NCBI RefSeq assembly: GCF_029094545.1
Contig: NZ_CP117835.1
Coordinates: 1,654,001 to 1,718,000, forward strand
Direction of reading: 5' to 3'
Source: Alkalihalophilus pseudofirmus
GTDB lineage: Bacteria > Bacillota > Bacilli > Bacillales > Bacillaceae_D
DNA: 64,000 bases
A program made the position numbers and the translations under genes. The notes under the pieces are model-generated. The model was not told where the DNA came from, ran no database searches, and worked only from the letters and a program-made list of their open reading frames with translations. This document shows, piece by piece, positions 17,591 through 25,244 of the stretch. Every line of letters starts with the position of its first letter. The first letter of the stretch is position 1.

Positions 17591-18202
17591 ATGACTATTT
17601 GTACTCGTTGCGGTTCTTCTCTAAAAAATCCGGTAAACTTTGAAGGTAAAGCATATGGCTCTGATTGTGTGCAAGTTGTAAGCGGCTTAAAACGATGGGA
17701 AGTAGATTCAGCAGGCAACGATCTAGACAGTTATATCATCAAGAAAGCAGCAAGAATCAAAAAAGCTCAAGATGAACACAAAGCAGCAACTGAAAAAGCG
17801 GCATATTACACTGATAAAAATAATTGGTTAATGAGTGTTCTTGAAAGCATGGCAGATCCTTCAAAAGTAAATTATAATACGTTTGCGGCTGATATCTTGC
17901 GCTTACTATATACTAGAGAAGTTAAAGAGCTATCAGAAAAACAACTTTTAATTTTAGAGGATATGTTTGCAAGTGGTCAAAGTGGAATCGAAGAAGGAAA
18001 GGTAAGGTTAAGTTTTCTATTAGCTTGCGAACTATATGATATTAATGATAAAGCAGTACAAGAAGAAGCAAAAATTTTCATCTTATCGTATGCAACCTTA
18101 CAAGAATTAAAAGGACTATGCAAAGAAAATAAAATCAAAGGATATAGCAAGTTGAAGCGTGAAGAACTTGAAGAGTTATTAGTAAATCATATTGAATTAT
18201 AA
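17591..18202 (+). CDS. Zinc-ribbon protein with C-terminal SAP/HeH-like domain, 203 aa
   Basis: The N-terminus reads CTRCGSSL with a later GSDC, a CxxC...C zinc-binding pattern. The middle is helical. The last ~40 residues (LKGLCKENKIKGYSKLKREELEELL) match the helix-extended-loop-helix pattern of SAP or Rho-N-like nucleic-acid binding domains. Good AGGTTTTC-type site before ATG 17591. Its own operator-promoter lies upstream and a terminator directly after, so it is a single-gene unit. Function unknown; nucleic-acid binding is likely. Confidence 0.65.
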   Translation: MTICTRCGSSLKNPVNFEGKAYGSDCVQVVSGLKRWEVDSAGNDLDSYIIKKAARIKKAQDEHKAATEKAAYYTDKNNWLMSVLESMADPSKVNYNTFAADILRLLYTREVKELSEKQLLILEDMFASGQSGIEEGKVRLSFLLACELYDINDKAVQEEAKIFILSYATLQELKGLCKENKIKGYSKLKREELEELLVNHIEL

Positions 18203-18232
18203 AGGCTGGTTCTCACCAGTCTTTTCTTTTTT
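18201..18232 (+). terminator. Rho-independent terminator
   Basis: AAGGCTGGT and ACCAGTCTT form a stem with a 4-base loop, followed by TTCTTTTTT. It begins at the stop codon of the preceding gene. Confidence 0.88.
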
Positions 18233-18335
18233 ATATAATTAATACAATAAATAAAAATAATCCTTTACAATACACATTAAACTGTGGTATTATTTTCTTG
18301 TAAGGGAATTACCTACTTTTCACCAACAAATCACA

Positions 18336-18351
18336 TTCTAACTCATTAGAA
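18336..18351 (+). promoter_or_regulatory. Dyad operator, site 2
   Basis: TTCTAA-CTCA-TTAGAA, with TAGAAT as probable -10 just upstream of the gene at 18370. The -35 is poor (CAACAA at 17-base spacing). Confidence 0.55.
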
Positions 18352-18369
18352 TAAACGGAGGTTTTCACA

Positions 18370-18603
18370 ATGACAAACATTCAAAACGTTATCAACTCAA
18401 CTCTAAAAGCAGCTTTCTCTAATGATCTTTTATTCTTCACTTACTTACTAGTTGCATTGTTCGTTGTTCCTTATCTAGTTATTGCATTCGTTGCAATGTC
18501 TCCTATTGCTTTAGCGGTTGCTATGGGATCTCCTTCACTTGGTATTTTAATCCTTATCATTGTTAAAAATTACGTTGATGAACTTCAATTCAAAACAAAT
18601 TAA
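18370..18603 (+). CDS. Small membrane protein with two TM segments, 77 aa
   Basis: Residues ~18-45 and ~48-68 are strongly hydrophobic. ATG follows GGAGG. Codon use is rich in TCT/CTT compared with neighbours. Not recognised. Confidence 0.7.
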   Translation: MTNIQNVINSTLKAAFSNDLLFFTYLLVALFVVPYLVIAFVAMSPIALAVAMGSPSLGILILIIVKNYVDELQFKTN

Positions 18604-18637
18604 AATTTATCAAACTTATCTAAAGGAGGCTATTGCC

Positions 18638-18964
18638 ATGAAAAAGATTGTATTCTATGCGCTTGCTAAACATGTGACAGAAGGTAAAAAGGATATTGTG
18701 AAAGCTCTGAATGATCGTCAATGTGATACATCAAGCCTATACCGAGAAGCAAAGCACATGAGCAAGTCAAAAGGCTATGAGCTTACATACAAGGAGTTTA
18801 AAAGCCTTTTGAAAAGTCTTGTTTCTGCTAAACTGGTATGTTTCAACGTAGAAGAATACTTTTACAATGGTAAGCAAAAAGCCTTTAGATACTCTTTCAC
18901 TAAAAAGGGTATTCAAGTATTATTAAAGGAAGTTAAAAAGGATAAAAAGCAGCTTTCTAATTAA
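18638..18964 (+). CDS. Hypothetical basic protein, 108 aa
   Basis: ATG 18638 follows AAGGAGG; the longer frame reaches back into the previous gene without a site. Lys-rich, predicted helical with a possible winged helix at the C-terminus (FNVEEYFYNGKQKAFRYSF). Confidence 0.65.
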   Translation: MKKIVFYALAKHVTEGKKDIVKALNDRQCDTSSLYREAKHMSKSKGYELTYKEFKSLLKSLVSAKLVCFNVEEYFYNGKQKAFRYSFTKKGIQVLLKEVKKDKKQLSN

Positions 18965-19005
18965 TCAATTAATCATCTAAAACTAAACAAAACGGAGGTT
19001 ATCAC

Positions 19006-19182
19006 ATGAATTTATCAACGTTATCAAATCAGCTTAAAGCAGGGGAGAAAATAGGAAAAAGAATTGAATCCATCCAATATACTAATAATTGTTATGTGTG
19101 GTCTGTAAGAGGCTTTAATGATGTAATCATACATGACTATAAGGAAGCGCTTGATGTTGCTAGAATGCTTACAGAGGCTTAA
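19006..19182 (+). CDS. Hypothetical protein, 58 aa
   Basis: ATG with CGGAGG upstream. The stop codon lies in the loop of a stem-loop (AGAGGCT/AGCCTCT, 19173-19194) that may stop transcription. Not recognised. Confidence 0.65.
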   Translation: MNLSTLSNQLKAGEKIGKRIESIQYTNNCYVWSVRGFNDVIIHDYKEALDVARMLTEA

Positions 19183-19270
19183 ATAATAGCCTCTTAGCTT
19201 CCTTTCAATCTTTAACCAGTAACCAATAAAAGAATTTAAACTAATTCAACTCAAAAGGGGATAAATTAAA

Positions 19271-19792
19271 ATGTTAAAATCTAAACTTATCAAATCAATC
19301 AAATCAATCGCTTTAGCTATTATAACCGTTTCAACTCTTTTCACTCTATCAGCTTGTAACCAGTCACAAACCGAGCAATTAAACCTTGAACAACTTGCAG
19401 CATGCGAGGAATGCTATGTAATCAGTCATATAGAAGATAATACAATTAAACTCACTGACTCATATGACACGCTCACTATTAACGCTCACGAGCTTGTAAA
19501 CACTGATTTAAGCGGTTTGAAGTATAATAATATGGTTTACTACTTATATCAAGATGGTTCAATGATTAAGCCATATGAAGCCGTTACAATCTATTCAGCT
19601 TCTATTGATCAAATTGTTTCAACTGACCAAACAATCGAATATTATGCAAGCAACGAACAAGACGGTTTTTATTTCACTTCTACCGAGCTTCTAACCAGTG
19701 ATAAGGATATAAATATAAGTGATGATGTATTACTTTACTTTCATACCGATAATACTATTGATGGATTAATAAGAGTTTATAAAGGTAATTAA
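19271..19792 (+). CDS. Predicted lipoprotein, 173 aa
   Basis: A basic N-terminus, a hydrophobic stretch and the lipobox LSAC near residues 26-29 mark a lipoprotein signal. The mature part is acidic and strand-rich with three Cys soon after the lipid Cys (ACEECY). ATG follows AAGGGG. A surface lipoprotein made by an element can act in superinfection exclusion or signalling, but nothing in the sequence shows which. Confidence 0.78.
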   Translation: MLKSKLIKSIKSIALAIITVSTLFTLSACNQSQTEQLNLEQLAACEECYVISHIEDNTIKLTDSYDTLTINAHELVNTDLSGLKYNNMVYYLYQDGSMIKPYEAVTIYSASIDQIVSTDQTIEYYASNEQDGFYFTSTELLTSDKDINISDDVLLYFHTDNTIDGLIRVYKGN

Positions 19793-19813
19793 AATATAAA
19801 AGGAGCTTACCCT

Positions 19814-20059
19814 ATGCCTAAATCAATCAACTTTGATCAATTGTCTCTACGTGCTATTGAATTAAAACTAGACATTCAATCATTCAACAATACTTATCAT
19901 TATAATCAAACTAAATCATTTTCTAATTGGTCTCAAGTTGCCGACTTCCTTCACACGGAACGCAATAAAGAACTATCTTATATCTTTGTTGCTGGTTATA
20001 CTCTTAATAAGGGTAAAATTACGTTGTATTACTCTATAGGGGAAATTTACACGTATTAG
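19814..20059 (+). CDS. Hypothetical protein, 81 aa
   Basis: ATG behind AAGGAG, 21 bases after the lipoprotein gene and likely co-transcribed. Not recognised. Confidence 0.65.
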   Translation: MPKSINFDQLSLRAIELKLDIQSFNNTYHYNQTKSFSNWSQVADFLHTERNKELSYIFVAGYTLNKGKITLYYSIGEIYTY

Positions 20060-20167
20060 GCTACAATTGTATTACCATCTTTTAAAACGCTTAAATGAGC
20101 CATTTAGAAGGGTTTAAAGGGATTCATTAAAACAATAAAATTAATAAAAATAAATTTAATAAAATAC

Positions 20168-20197
20168 TTGATTTATTAGAATCTAACATGTTAGAAT
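20168..20197 (+). promoter_or_regulatory. Promoter with dyad operator, site 3
   Basis: TTGATT, 18-base spacer, TAGAAT. The dyad TCTAA-CATG-TTAGA overlaps the -10, and a second half-site TTAGAA lies directly left of it, so two overlapping dyads are present. Confidence 0.65.
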
Positions 20198-20261
20198 AAA
20201 GATAGTTAAAAAAGCGAAAACGAAATAATAAAGATAAAATCATTGGAAGGGCGTGTTTAAA

Positions 20262-20516
20262 ATTAAGAACTTTAACGATATTAAAGAACAGGTGAAAGCT
20301 ACCGATATTACAACTTACTATACTATGGAGATGGTCGGAAAGTTAATGGCTAGAAGAGACCAATTGAAAATAGGTATTGATGAATTATCTGTGATGTCTG
20401 GTGTTTCTGCTAGTCTAATAAATTTAATTGAGGATGGAGAAGCTTTACCAACTTTAGAAGCTGTTATAAAATTAGCTCATGCATTAAAATTAAATATGAA
20501 ATTAGAAAATCAATAG
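20262..20516 (+). CDS. XRE-family regulator, 84 aa (probable AUU start)
   Basis: The ribosome site GGAAGGG (20245-20251) is 10 bases from ATT 20262 but only one base from an in-frame GTG at 20253, so ATT is preferred. Residues ~25-80 form a Cro/C1 helix-turn-helix (RRDQLKIGIDELSVMSG then SASLINLIEDGEALPTLEAV). It is preceded by operator site 3 and could be the regulator of the six-site regulon, though that is not shown. Confidence 0.65.
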   Translation: MKNFNDIKEQVKATDITTYYTMEMVGKLMARRDQLKIGIDELSVMSGVSASLINLIEDGEALPTLEAVIKLAHALKLNMKLENQ

Positions 20517-20527
20517 GAGGAATTACA

Positions 20528-20749
20528 ATGAAAAATATTACATCTATCTTTAGTTACTTCAATAAAGAATATGGAGCTAACATGATCATAGGACAAAAGG
20601 AGTTTGAAGGCTTAGAATTAGAAGAGGTTAAAATTGAATCTAATAAGATCTTAGAATCTTTAAAGCTTATTAAAAGCGAACGAGTAAACTATATTTTACA
20701 AGTTGAAATTGACGGACAAAAGAGGATTTTATGTGATGGGATTGCTTAA
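20528..20749 (+). CDS. Hypothetical protein, 73 aa
   Basis: ATG behind AGGAGG, 11 bases after the XRE gene and co-transcribed. A small mixed alpha/beta protein, possibly a partner of the regulator. Confidence 0.65.
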   Translation: MKNITSIFSYFNKEYGANMIIGQKEFEGLELEEVKIESNKILESLKLIKSERVNYILQVEIDGQKRILCDGIA

Positions 20750-20808
20750 TGCGTCCCGTTGCATCCTTTAATTAAGTAAATAAAAATATTATTTAGGAGG
20801 ATTTAAAC

Positions 20809-20982
20809 ATGTATGTTAAACAACTAAGCATGCAGCAACAAAGAGCCATAGCAAGAAAGATAAAAGCCCAATTAATAAAGCTGGGGCTTACTAAGGAGTA
20901 ACGAAAAGAAGCTTTTAAAAATGCCATGAACTCAAAACTGTATGATCTTGATGAATTAATAAATATCAAACCATACCTATAA
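20809..20982 (+). pseudogene. Small gene interrupted by an in-frame TAA
   Basis: From ATG 20809 (AGGAGG upstream) the frame codes 30 residues to TAA at 20899-20901, then continues in the same frame with a protein-like segment ending YDLDELINIKPYL at TAA 20980. A CAA-to-TAA change would explain it. Suppression or a short genuine protein is possible. Confidence 0.5.
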
Positions 20983-20986
20983 TACA

Positions 20987-21014
20987 CATAACAGATTTAA
21001 TGAAATATCGCTGG
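20987..21014 (+). promoter_or_regulatory. TATAACAG-N10-AAATCGCTG element, copy 1
   Basis: CATAACAG, 10 bases, then ATATCGCTGGG. First of seven intergenic copies with identical 10-base spacing. Confidence 0.6.
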
Positions 21015-21058
21015 GATTTTTTAAAAATTAATTAAAATAAAAAATGGAGTGATTTGAA

Positions 21059-21547
21059 ATGACTGTAATGACAAAAGAAAAAATTATTCTTGACAATGAA
21101 ATTGTAACTGAAAATTTTATTCATGTTGATTGTGATCATACACAGTTTTGTAAAATTGAAAGAATCAGCTTGCCAAACATTAAAGAACTAGAAAAGCAAG
21201 TCAAAGCATTTAGAAAAGAACTAAAAGAAAAAAAGGTAAAATTAAATAAAACAAATACCCTAAAACTACTTAAAGAAAAAGAAGAGTATAATGCAGCCGT
21301 AAAAGAATACAATGATACTTTTGATAAATTAGTCGACTCTTGGAAAATTAAGCTTGAAGATGGTTTATATGTTGGTTATAGTGATGATGAGCTTTACAAC
21401 GAAACTTTAAAGCCTTTAGAATGGAAATTAGAAAAAATGTTTAATCGTTCTGAATTGCTTTATAATATTAAGAAAATTGAAAGTAATTTAAATCATATTA
21501 AACAAGAATTAAAATTCGGAACGGAATATATTTCAGTATCTATCTAA
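21059..21547 (+). CDS. Hypothetical coiled-coil protein, 162 aa
   Basis: ATG behind GGAGTG. Residues ~35-85 and ~120-155 are Lys/Glu/Leu-rich with heptad spacing. Not recognised. Confidence 0.7.
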   Translation: MTVMTKEKIILDNEIVTENFIHVDCDHTQFCKIERISLPNIKELEKQVKAFRKELKEKKVKLNKTNTLKLLKEKEEYNAAVKEYNDTFDKLVDSWKIKLEDGLYVGYSDDELYNETLKPLEWKLEKMFNRSELLYNIKKIESNLNHIKQELKFGTEYISVSI

Positions 21548-21574
21548 GAATAAAAAGTAATGGAGATGATTTTA

Positions 21575-21787
21575 ATGGATAAGAATTCAAAGAACTATAA
21601 TGATTTATTAAGATGGATTGTAAAAGATATTAAAGACCTGCCGAGAAGAGACAGAAAGACATTAAATGAAAGATACTTGCATGGATCTATAGGTACATTG
21701 GACATGTTTGGAGTGGTTACGACTCAAGAGGAGTTTAAAAGCTTTAAAAAGGACGTTGAAGAGCTTACAGGCATGGTTTTTAACTAG
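21575..21787 (+). CDS. Hypothetical protein, 70 aa
   Basis: ATG 21575 follows ATGGAG. Basic N-terminal half. Not recognised. Confidence 0.6.
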   Translation: MDKNSKNYNDLLRWIVKDIKDLPRRDRKTLNERYLHGSIGTLDMFGVVTTQEEFKSFKKDVEELTGMVFN

Positions 21788-21837
21788 CCTGTAAGCATTC
21801 AATAACATATTAATTATGAAAAGGAGAATGATATAAA

Positions 21838-21951
21838 ATGCTATCTGTCAATGATCATTTAAAATATTTAAAGAAAATGAAAGAAGTAACTGAAATAAAT
21901 AGGGAAAGTATGAAACTAGAAAACATTGTAAAAGAAATAAAAAAAGACTAA
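21838..21951 (+). CDS. Hypothetical small protein, 37 aa
   Basis: ATG behind AAAGGAG. Lys-rich and helical. Confidence 0.5.
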   Translation: MLSVNDHLKYLKKMKEVTEINRESMKLENIVKEIKKD

Positions 21952-21993
21952 TTTTCATCCTATAAAATATTCATTTCAAGAGGAGTGTTATTA

Positions 21994-22212
21994 ATGAAAA
22001 AGAATCTTATTAATTTAATTAATTACATGTTAGCGGAAGAATTAAGCGGTTTTAATAGCGTGACGGAAGAAAGCAGAAAAGAGCTTGCAGCGTTCATTGG
22101 TCTGTTTAGTGAAAAGGTTGATCTTCTTCTATATAAATTCTTTTTCATTAATAATAAGGTTGATAATGGAGGAGCACCAGTACTTAAGGAGATACTAAAA
22201 GAAATTAGTTAA
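21994..22212 (+). CDS. Hypothetical protein, 72 aa
   Basis: ATG behind AGAGGAG; mainly helical. Not recognised. Confidence 0.6.
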   Translation: MKKNLINLINYMLAEELSGFNSVTEESRKELAAFIGLFSEKVDLLLYKFFFINNKVDNGGAPVLKEILKEIS

Positions 22213-22231
22213 AATAAATTAAAATTAACAG

Positions 22232-22260
22232 TATACAAATTAAATCTAATATGTTAGAAT
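22232..22260 (+). promoter_or_regulatory. Promoter with dyad operator, site 4
   Basis: TATACA, 17-base spacer, TAGAAT, overlapped by TCTAA-TATG-TTAGA (22245-22258). Confidence 0.6.
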
Positions 22261-22297
22261 GAAGTTAGTTAAGAAATACGAATTCGGGAGCGAAAAA

Positions 22298-22459
22298 ATG
22301 AAAACAATTAAAGAACTTAATCAAGGTGAATGCATCGTAGTAGCTGAGACACCATGCGGAACACTAAAAGAATATAAAGGGAGTTTTAACCAAGCTAAGC
22401 AAATTGTATTTATGTGTGTACCGCAAGAATACAAAATTCTAGGATATATTCAAAACTAA
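22298..22459 (+). CDS. Hypothetical protein, 53 aa
   Basis: ATG 22298 behind GGGAG; the longer frame would begin inside the promoter -10 region. Beta-rich small protein. Confidence 0.6.
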   Translation: MKTIKELNQGECIVVAETPCGTLKEYKGSFNQAKQIVFMCVPQEYKILGYIQN

Positions 22460-22482
22460 TTAAAATAATTGGGGGCTATAAA

Positions 22483-22668
22483 ATGAATTATACAATTGAA
22501 GAATGTAAAGAAATGATTGATCTAACTGAAAAAGCAATTGAAAAAGAAAAGCTGAATTTAATCAATGCGCAAAGTGAAGAGGAAAAGCAGCAAATTTTAT
22601 TTAAAATTAAAATTGGTGAAATTGATATAAAATACTACAAAGCGAAAATTATTCAGCTAAGCAATTAG
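22483..22668 (+). CDS. Hypothetical coiled-coil protein, 61 aa
   Basis: ATG behind a GGGGG site. Almost entirely helical, Lys/Glu-rich. Confidence 0.6.
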   Translation: MNYTIEECKEMIDLTEKAIEKEKLNLINAQSEEEKQQILFKIKIGEIDIKYYKAKIIQLSN

Positions 22669-22730
22669 AATGAAACTTCTCTTTTATCGAATGTAGGAAA
22701 TTAAAAATATAATTAAAAGGATGATGAAGA

Positions 22731-22987
22731 ATGACAACTTATACTTTTGATAACATTGATGTATACAAAAAAGGAGATTTAAAAGGATATGTGCAAGGAT
22801 TAATCACTTTCAGCTCTAATGAAACAGAATCAACTCATGAATTTTTATATAGAACGATGATGAAGCAAACGGGAAAAACTTTGAAATAGTATCAATTGAT
22901 TATGGCTATAAGGTTACAGGTATTGAAAATCTATGGAGTGATATTGAAGATGATTTAAAGCAACTTACATTAGCTTCTTTTCGATAA
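22731..22987 (+). pseudogene. Small gene with a single-base frameshift
   Basis: Frame 1 runs from ATG 22731 to TAG 22887-22889. A second frame, open to TAA 22985-22987, gives a protein-like segment (FEIVSIDYGYKVTGIENLW and onward). One extra A near 22850-22853 would join them into an 85-residue protein. Either a recent deletion or a base-call error. Confidence 0.55.
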
Positions 22988-23028
22988 ATCAGTGATTTTA
23001 ATTTAATAAAGATATTTAAAATTAATAC

Positions 23029-23057
23029 TTGCAATGTATTTTCTAACATGCTAGAAT
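23029..23057 (+). promoter_or_regulatory. Promoter with dyad operator, site 5
   Basis: TTGCAA, 17-base spacer, TAGAAT. The operator TTCTAA-CATG-CTAGAA (23041-23056) covers the -10. Confidence 0.7.
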
Positions 23058-23117
23058 GAGTATAACGAGCTAAGCAAGGCAGCAAACAAAATAAATCAAT
23101 TTATGGGAGTGTGTCAC

Positions 23118-23393
23118 ATGGCAAAGATCACAAAGAAAGAATACAACCGTAGAAAGCAACTAATTTTAGATGAAATTAAAAATCAAAATGAGTTATTAGA
23201 AAGCTACGAAAAAGCAGCTAATGAAGATTTTGAAAAGGCACATGCTGAAATTGGCGACAAGTGGAATGAGGCTCATGATAAAATTTACGACTTAGAAAAA
23301 GAATTGAAATTCCTTGATGATGAATGGGACAAAAGAAACTGGTCACACCAAGATCATACCGAATGGGAATTAATCACTAATAACATTGATTAA
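23118..23393 (+). CDS. Hypothetical coiled-coil protein, 91 aa
   Basis: ATG 23118 behind GGGAGTG. Highly charged, helical, with Trp near the C-terminus. Controlled by operator site 5. Confidence 0.65.
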   Translation: MAKITKKEYNRRKQLILDEIKNQNELLESYEKAANEDFEKAHAEIGDKWNEAHDKIYDLEKELKFLDDEWDKRNWSHQDHTEWELITNNID

Positions 23394-23427
23394 TAAAATT
23401 ATTTAAAATTAATATTAAAAATTAAAG

Positions 23428-23469
23428 TCGTTCTATAGCTGTTTAACTGGTCGTGTAGCTATAGAACGA
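23428..23469. repeat. Perfect 13-bp inverted repeat with 16-base loop
   Basis: TCGTTCTATAGCT (23428-23440) and AGCTATAGAACGA (23457-23469). It lies 35 bases before the next start codon and has no T run. It mirrors the layout of the repeat at 23928-23979, also with a 16-base loop. Confidence 0.7.
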
Positions 23470-23503
23470 ACAAAGAAGACTAATACCACAGGAGTGATTG
23501 AAT

Positions 23504-23917
23504 ATGTATACTACACAATTAGAAACGCCACTAAAAGCCATTGTAAGCAAGTTAGAAGCATATGCAGGGGAAAAGATAACTATCTTTAAATATAATGATT
23601 TTGGCTTCCCTATAGCCATACAAACGACTTTAAAAGAGTTATCAATACAACCATATGCACAATATCAAAATACGCTGAAAATCGTTCACAAGCCGAAAAG
23701 AAAGCGTAAATACTGGGGACATCGTTTTTATGAATCTGATCAACTAATTGTAGTAGAAGGATGGCACGATTTAGACACAAGATCAACACATGATACAATT
23801 GGCAGTAATCAAAACGCAGTTACTACACAATCAAAATATGCATGCTTTGATAAACAGTATATGAAAGATATTAATAAAACTTTAAACACTGGTATTATTG
23901 TAAAAATGAATGTTTAA
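23504..23917 (+). CDS. Hypothetical protein, 137 aa
   Basis: ATG 23504 behind AGGAGTG. Basic middle (KPKRKRKYWGH). It is bracketed by two long inverted repeats with equal loops. Not recognised. Confidence 0.65.
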   Translation: MYTTQLETPLKAIVSKLEAYAGEKITIFKYNDFGFPIAIQTTLKELSIQPYAQYQNTLKIVHKPKRKRKYWGHRFYESDQLIVVEGWHDLDTRSTHDTIGSNQNAVTTQSKYACFDKQYMKDINKTLNTGIIVKMNV

Positions 23918-23919
23918 TC

Positions 23920-23979
23920 TTGCTTATCATTTCTTATATGTTAGAATTAATTAACAACCAGTCTAACATATAAGAAATG
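23920..23979 (+). promoter_or_regulatory. Promoter, dyad operator site 6, and 18-bp inverted repeat
   Basis: TTGCTT, 16-base spacer, TAGAAT, with dyad TTCTTA-TATG-TTAGAA (23931-23946). The same region is the left arm of a perfect 18-bp inverted repeat (23928-23945 and 23962-23979, loop 16). A transcript from this promoter would begin inside or after the repeat. A weaker hairpin (GTGTACAT arm) follows to 23997. Confidence 0.6.
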
Positions 23980-24110
23980 TATACAAAACGTGTACATGAT
24001 ACTTAATAAAGATATTTAAAATTAATTTTAAATAAATCTTGCATTTTATCGGATGAATAGAATATAATGGAATTAAGATAAAATTAAAAATTATTAAGGA
24101 GTTGATACAT

Positions 24111-24404
24111 ATGACTGAACAACAACTATATACTTTAGTGCATGAAGAGTTATATAAAACAGGCTCATGCGTCCCGAATGTATGGAGACTTTTGAAAATT
24201 GCAGACGGTGAAAGAGTTGCAATATTTGAAGCAATTCAACCAAGAAGAGGGAATATAAAAATAAGGCGAACAATAAAAAAGCAAAGAATTAATGATGAAG
24301 GAAAAGAAATTTGGTTATATAATCTTTATAGATTCACTAACAAAAAAGAATTAAAAGATGATGGATTATTAGAAGATGTGAGACCAGATCATGAGGAGGG
24401 TTAA
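24111..24404 (+). CDS. Hypothetical basic protein, 97 aa
   Basis: ATG 24111 behind AAGGAG. A second promoter-like pair (TTGCAT, 18 bases, TATAAT) lies at about 24038-24067. Arg/Lys-rich strand region. Not recognised. Confidence 0.65.
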   Translation: MTEQQLYTLVHEELYKTGSCVPNVWRLLKIADGERVAIFEAIQPRRGNIKIRRTIKKQRINDEGKEIWLYNLYRFTNKKELKDDGLLEDVRPDHEEG

Positions 24405-24406
24405 AA

Positions 24407-24676
24407 ATGAATGTATATGATGAATTAAAAGACCTATACAATTTTGATGAAATGGAAGAATATAAACCATCTCTAGTAAAAATATCTTATACGATTGATA
24501 ATGTATTATATAATGGTCATTCTTTCACTACTCCAAGTGGCTTAAATGTATTCACATATAGAACTAAGGGAGCAATGGGGAATCATTGGAAATTGTACGA
24601 TATTGATAATGGTAAGCATTTAATTTTTGGAGAGAAAACACGTAAACAAATAATAAAAAATGCTGAGTTATTATAA
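24407..24676 (+). CDS. Hypothetical protein, 89 aa
   Basis: Follows the previous gene directly, its GAGGAGG site overlapping that stop. Tyr- and Gly-rich. Not recognised. Confidence 0.65.
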   Translation: MNVYDELKDLYNFDEMEEYKPSLVKISYTIDNVLYNGHSFTTPSGLNVFTYRTKGAMGNHWKLYDIDNGKHLIFGEKTRKQIIKNAELL

Positions 24677-24688
24677 GGAGGTTGTAAG

Positions 24689-24796
24689 ATGAATAAAAGA
24701 AGAAAGAGGGCAATTAATAAAGCTAAATTTTATATGGAAGTATACGAAAATAAAAAGTATTGGACTTGGAGATTTTCAAACATGAGTTATAAATAA
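24689..24796 (+). CDS. Small basic protein, 35 aa
   Basis: ATG behind AAGGAGG. 35 residues, very basic and Trp/Tyr-rich. Confidence 0.5.
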   Translation: MNKRRKRAINKAKFYMEVYENKKYWTWRFSNMSYK

Positions 24797-24877
24797 AATA
24801 CGCTTTTTAAATAATAACTAGCAGGAAATGAAAATTTTTAGTAATATTAAAATAAAGAAATTTTGGGAGGGTTCTAC

Positions 24878-25153
24878 ATGGATAAAGAATTGCTTATTGA
24901 TCATTTGGAATCTCTAGACTTTAATGAGGGCTTTAAAATAAAATCAGAAACATTTTATTTTGGTGTAATGAGAGTAAATTTGTTTGACTCTGATTCAATA
25001 GTTTTTACAGTTTATGGAGGAGAATTAAAATCTTACTGGCTTGAAAATCATTCTTTTGAAGAAGTAGCGGACGAAATTGAAAAATATATAAATGGTTTTG
25101 ACTACAAGGATTTTCAAAGAGGATTAATTCTTGAAGATTGTGTGATAGTTTAA
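24878..25153 (+). CDS. Hypothetical acidic protein, 91 aa
   Basis: ATG 24878 behind GGGAGGG. An imperfect hairpin (25171-25197) follows the stop. Not recognised. Confidence 0.65.
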   Translation: MDKELLIDHLESLDFNEGFKIKSETFYFGVMRVNLFDSDSIVFTVYGGELKSYWLENHSFEEVADEIEKYINGFDYKDFQRGLILEDCVIV

Positions 25154-25244
25154 TACTTATTCCTTTCTAGCTTGCATGATCAAGCCATCGTGCAAGTCAT
25201 GAAAACGAATAATACAATCAATTAAAATAATGGAGGTTGTTAAA

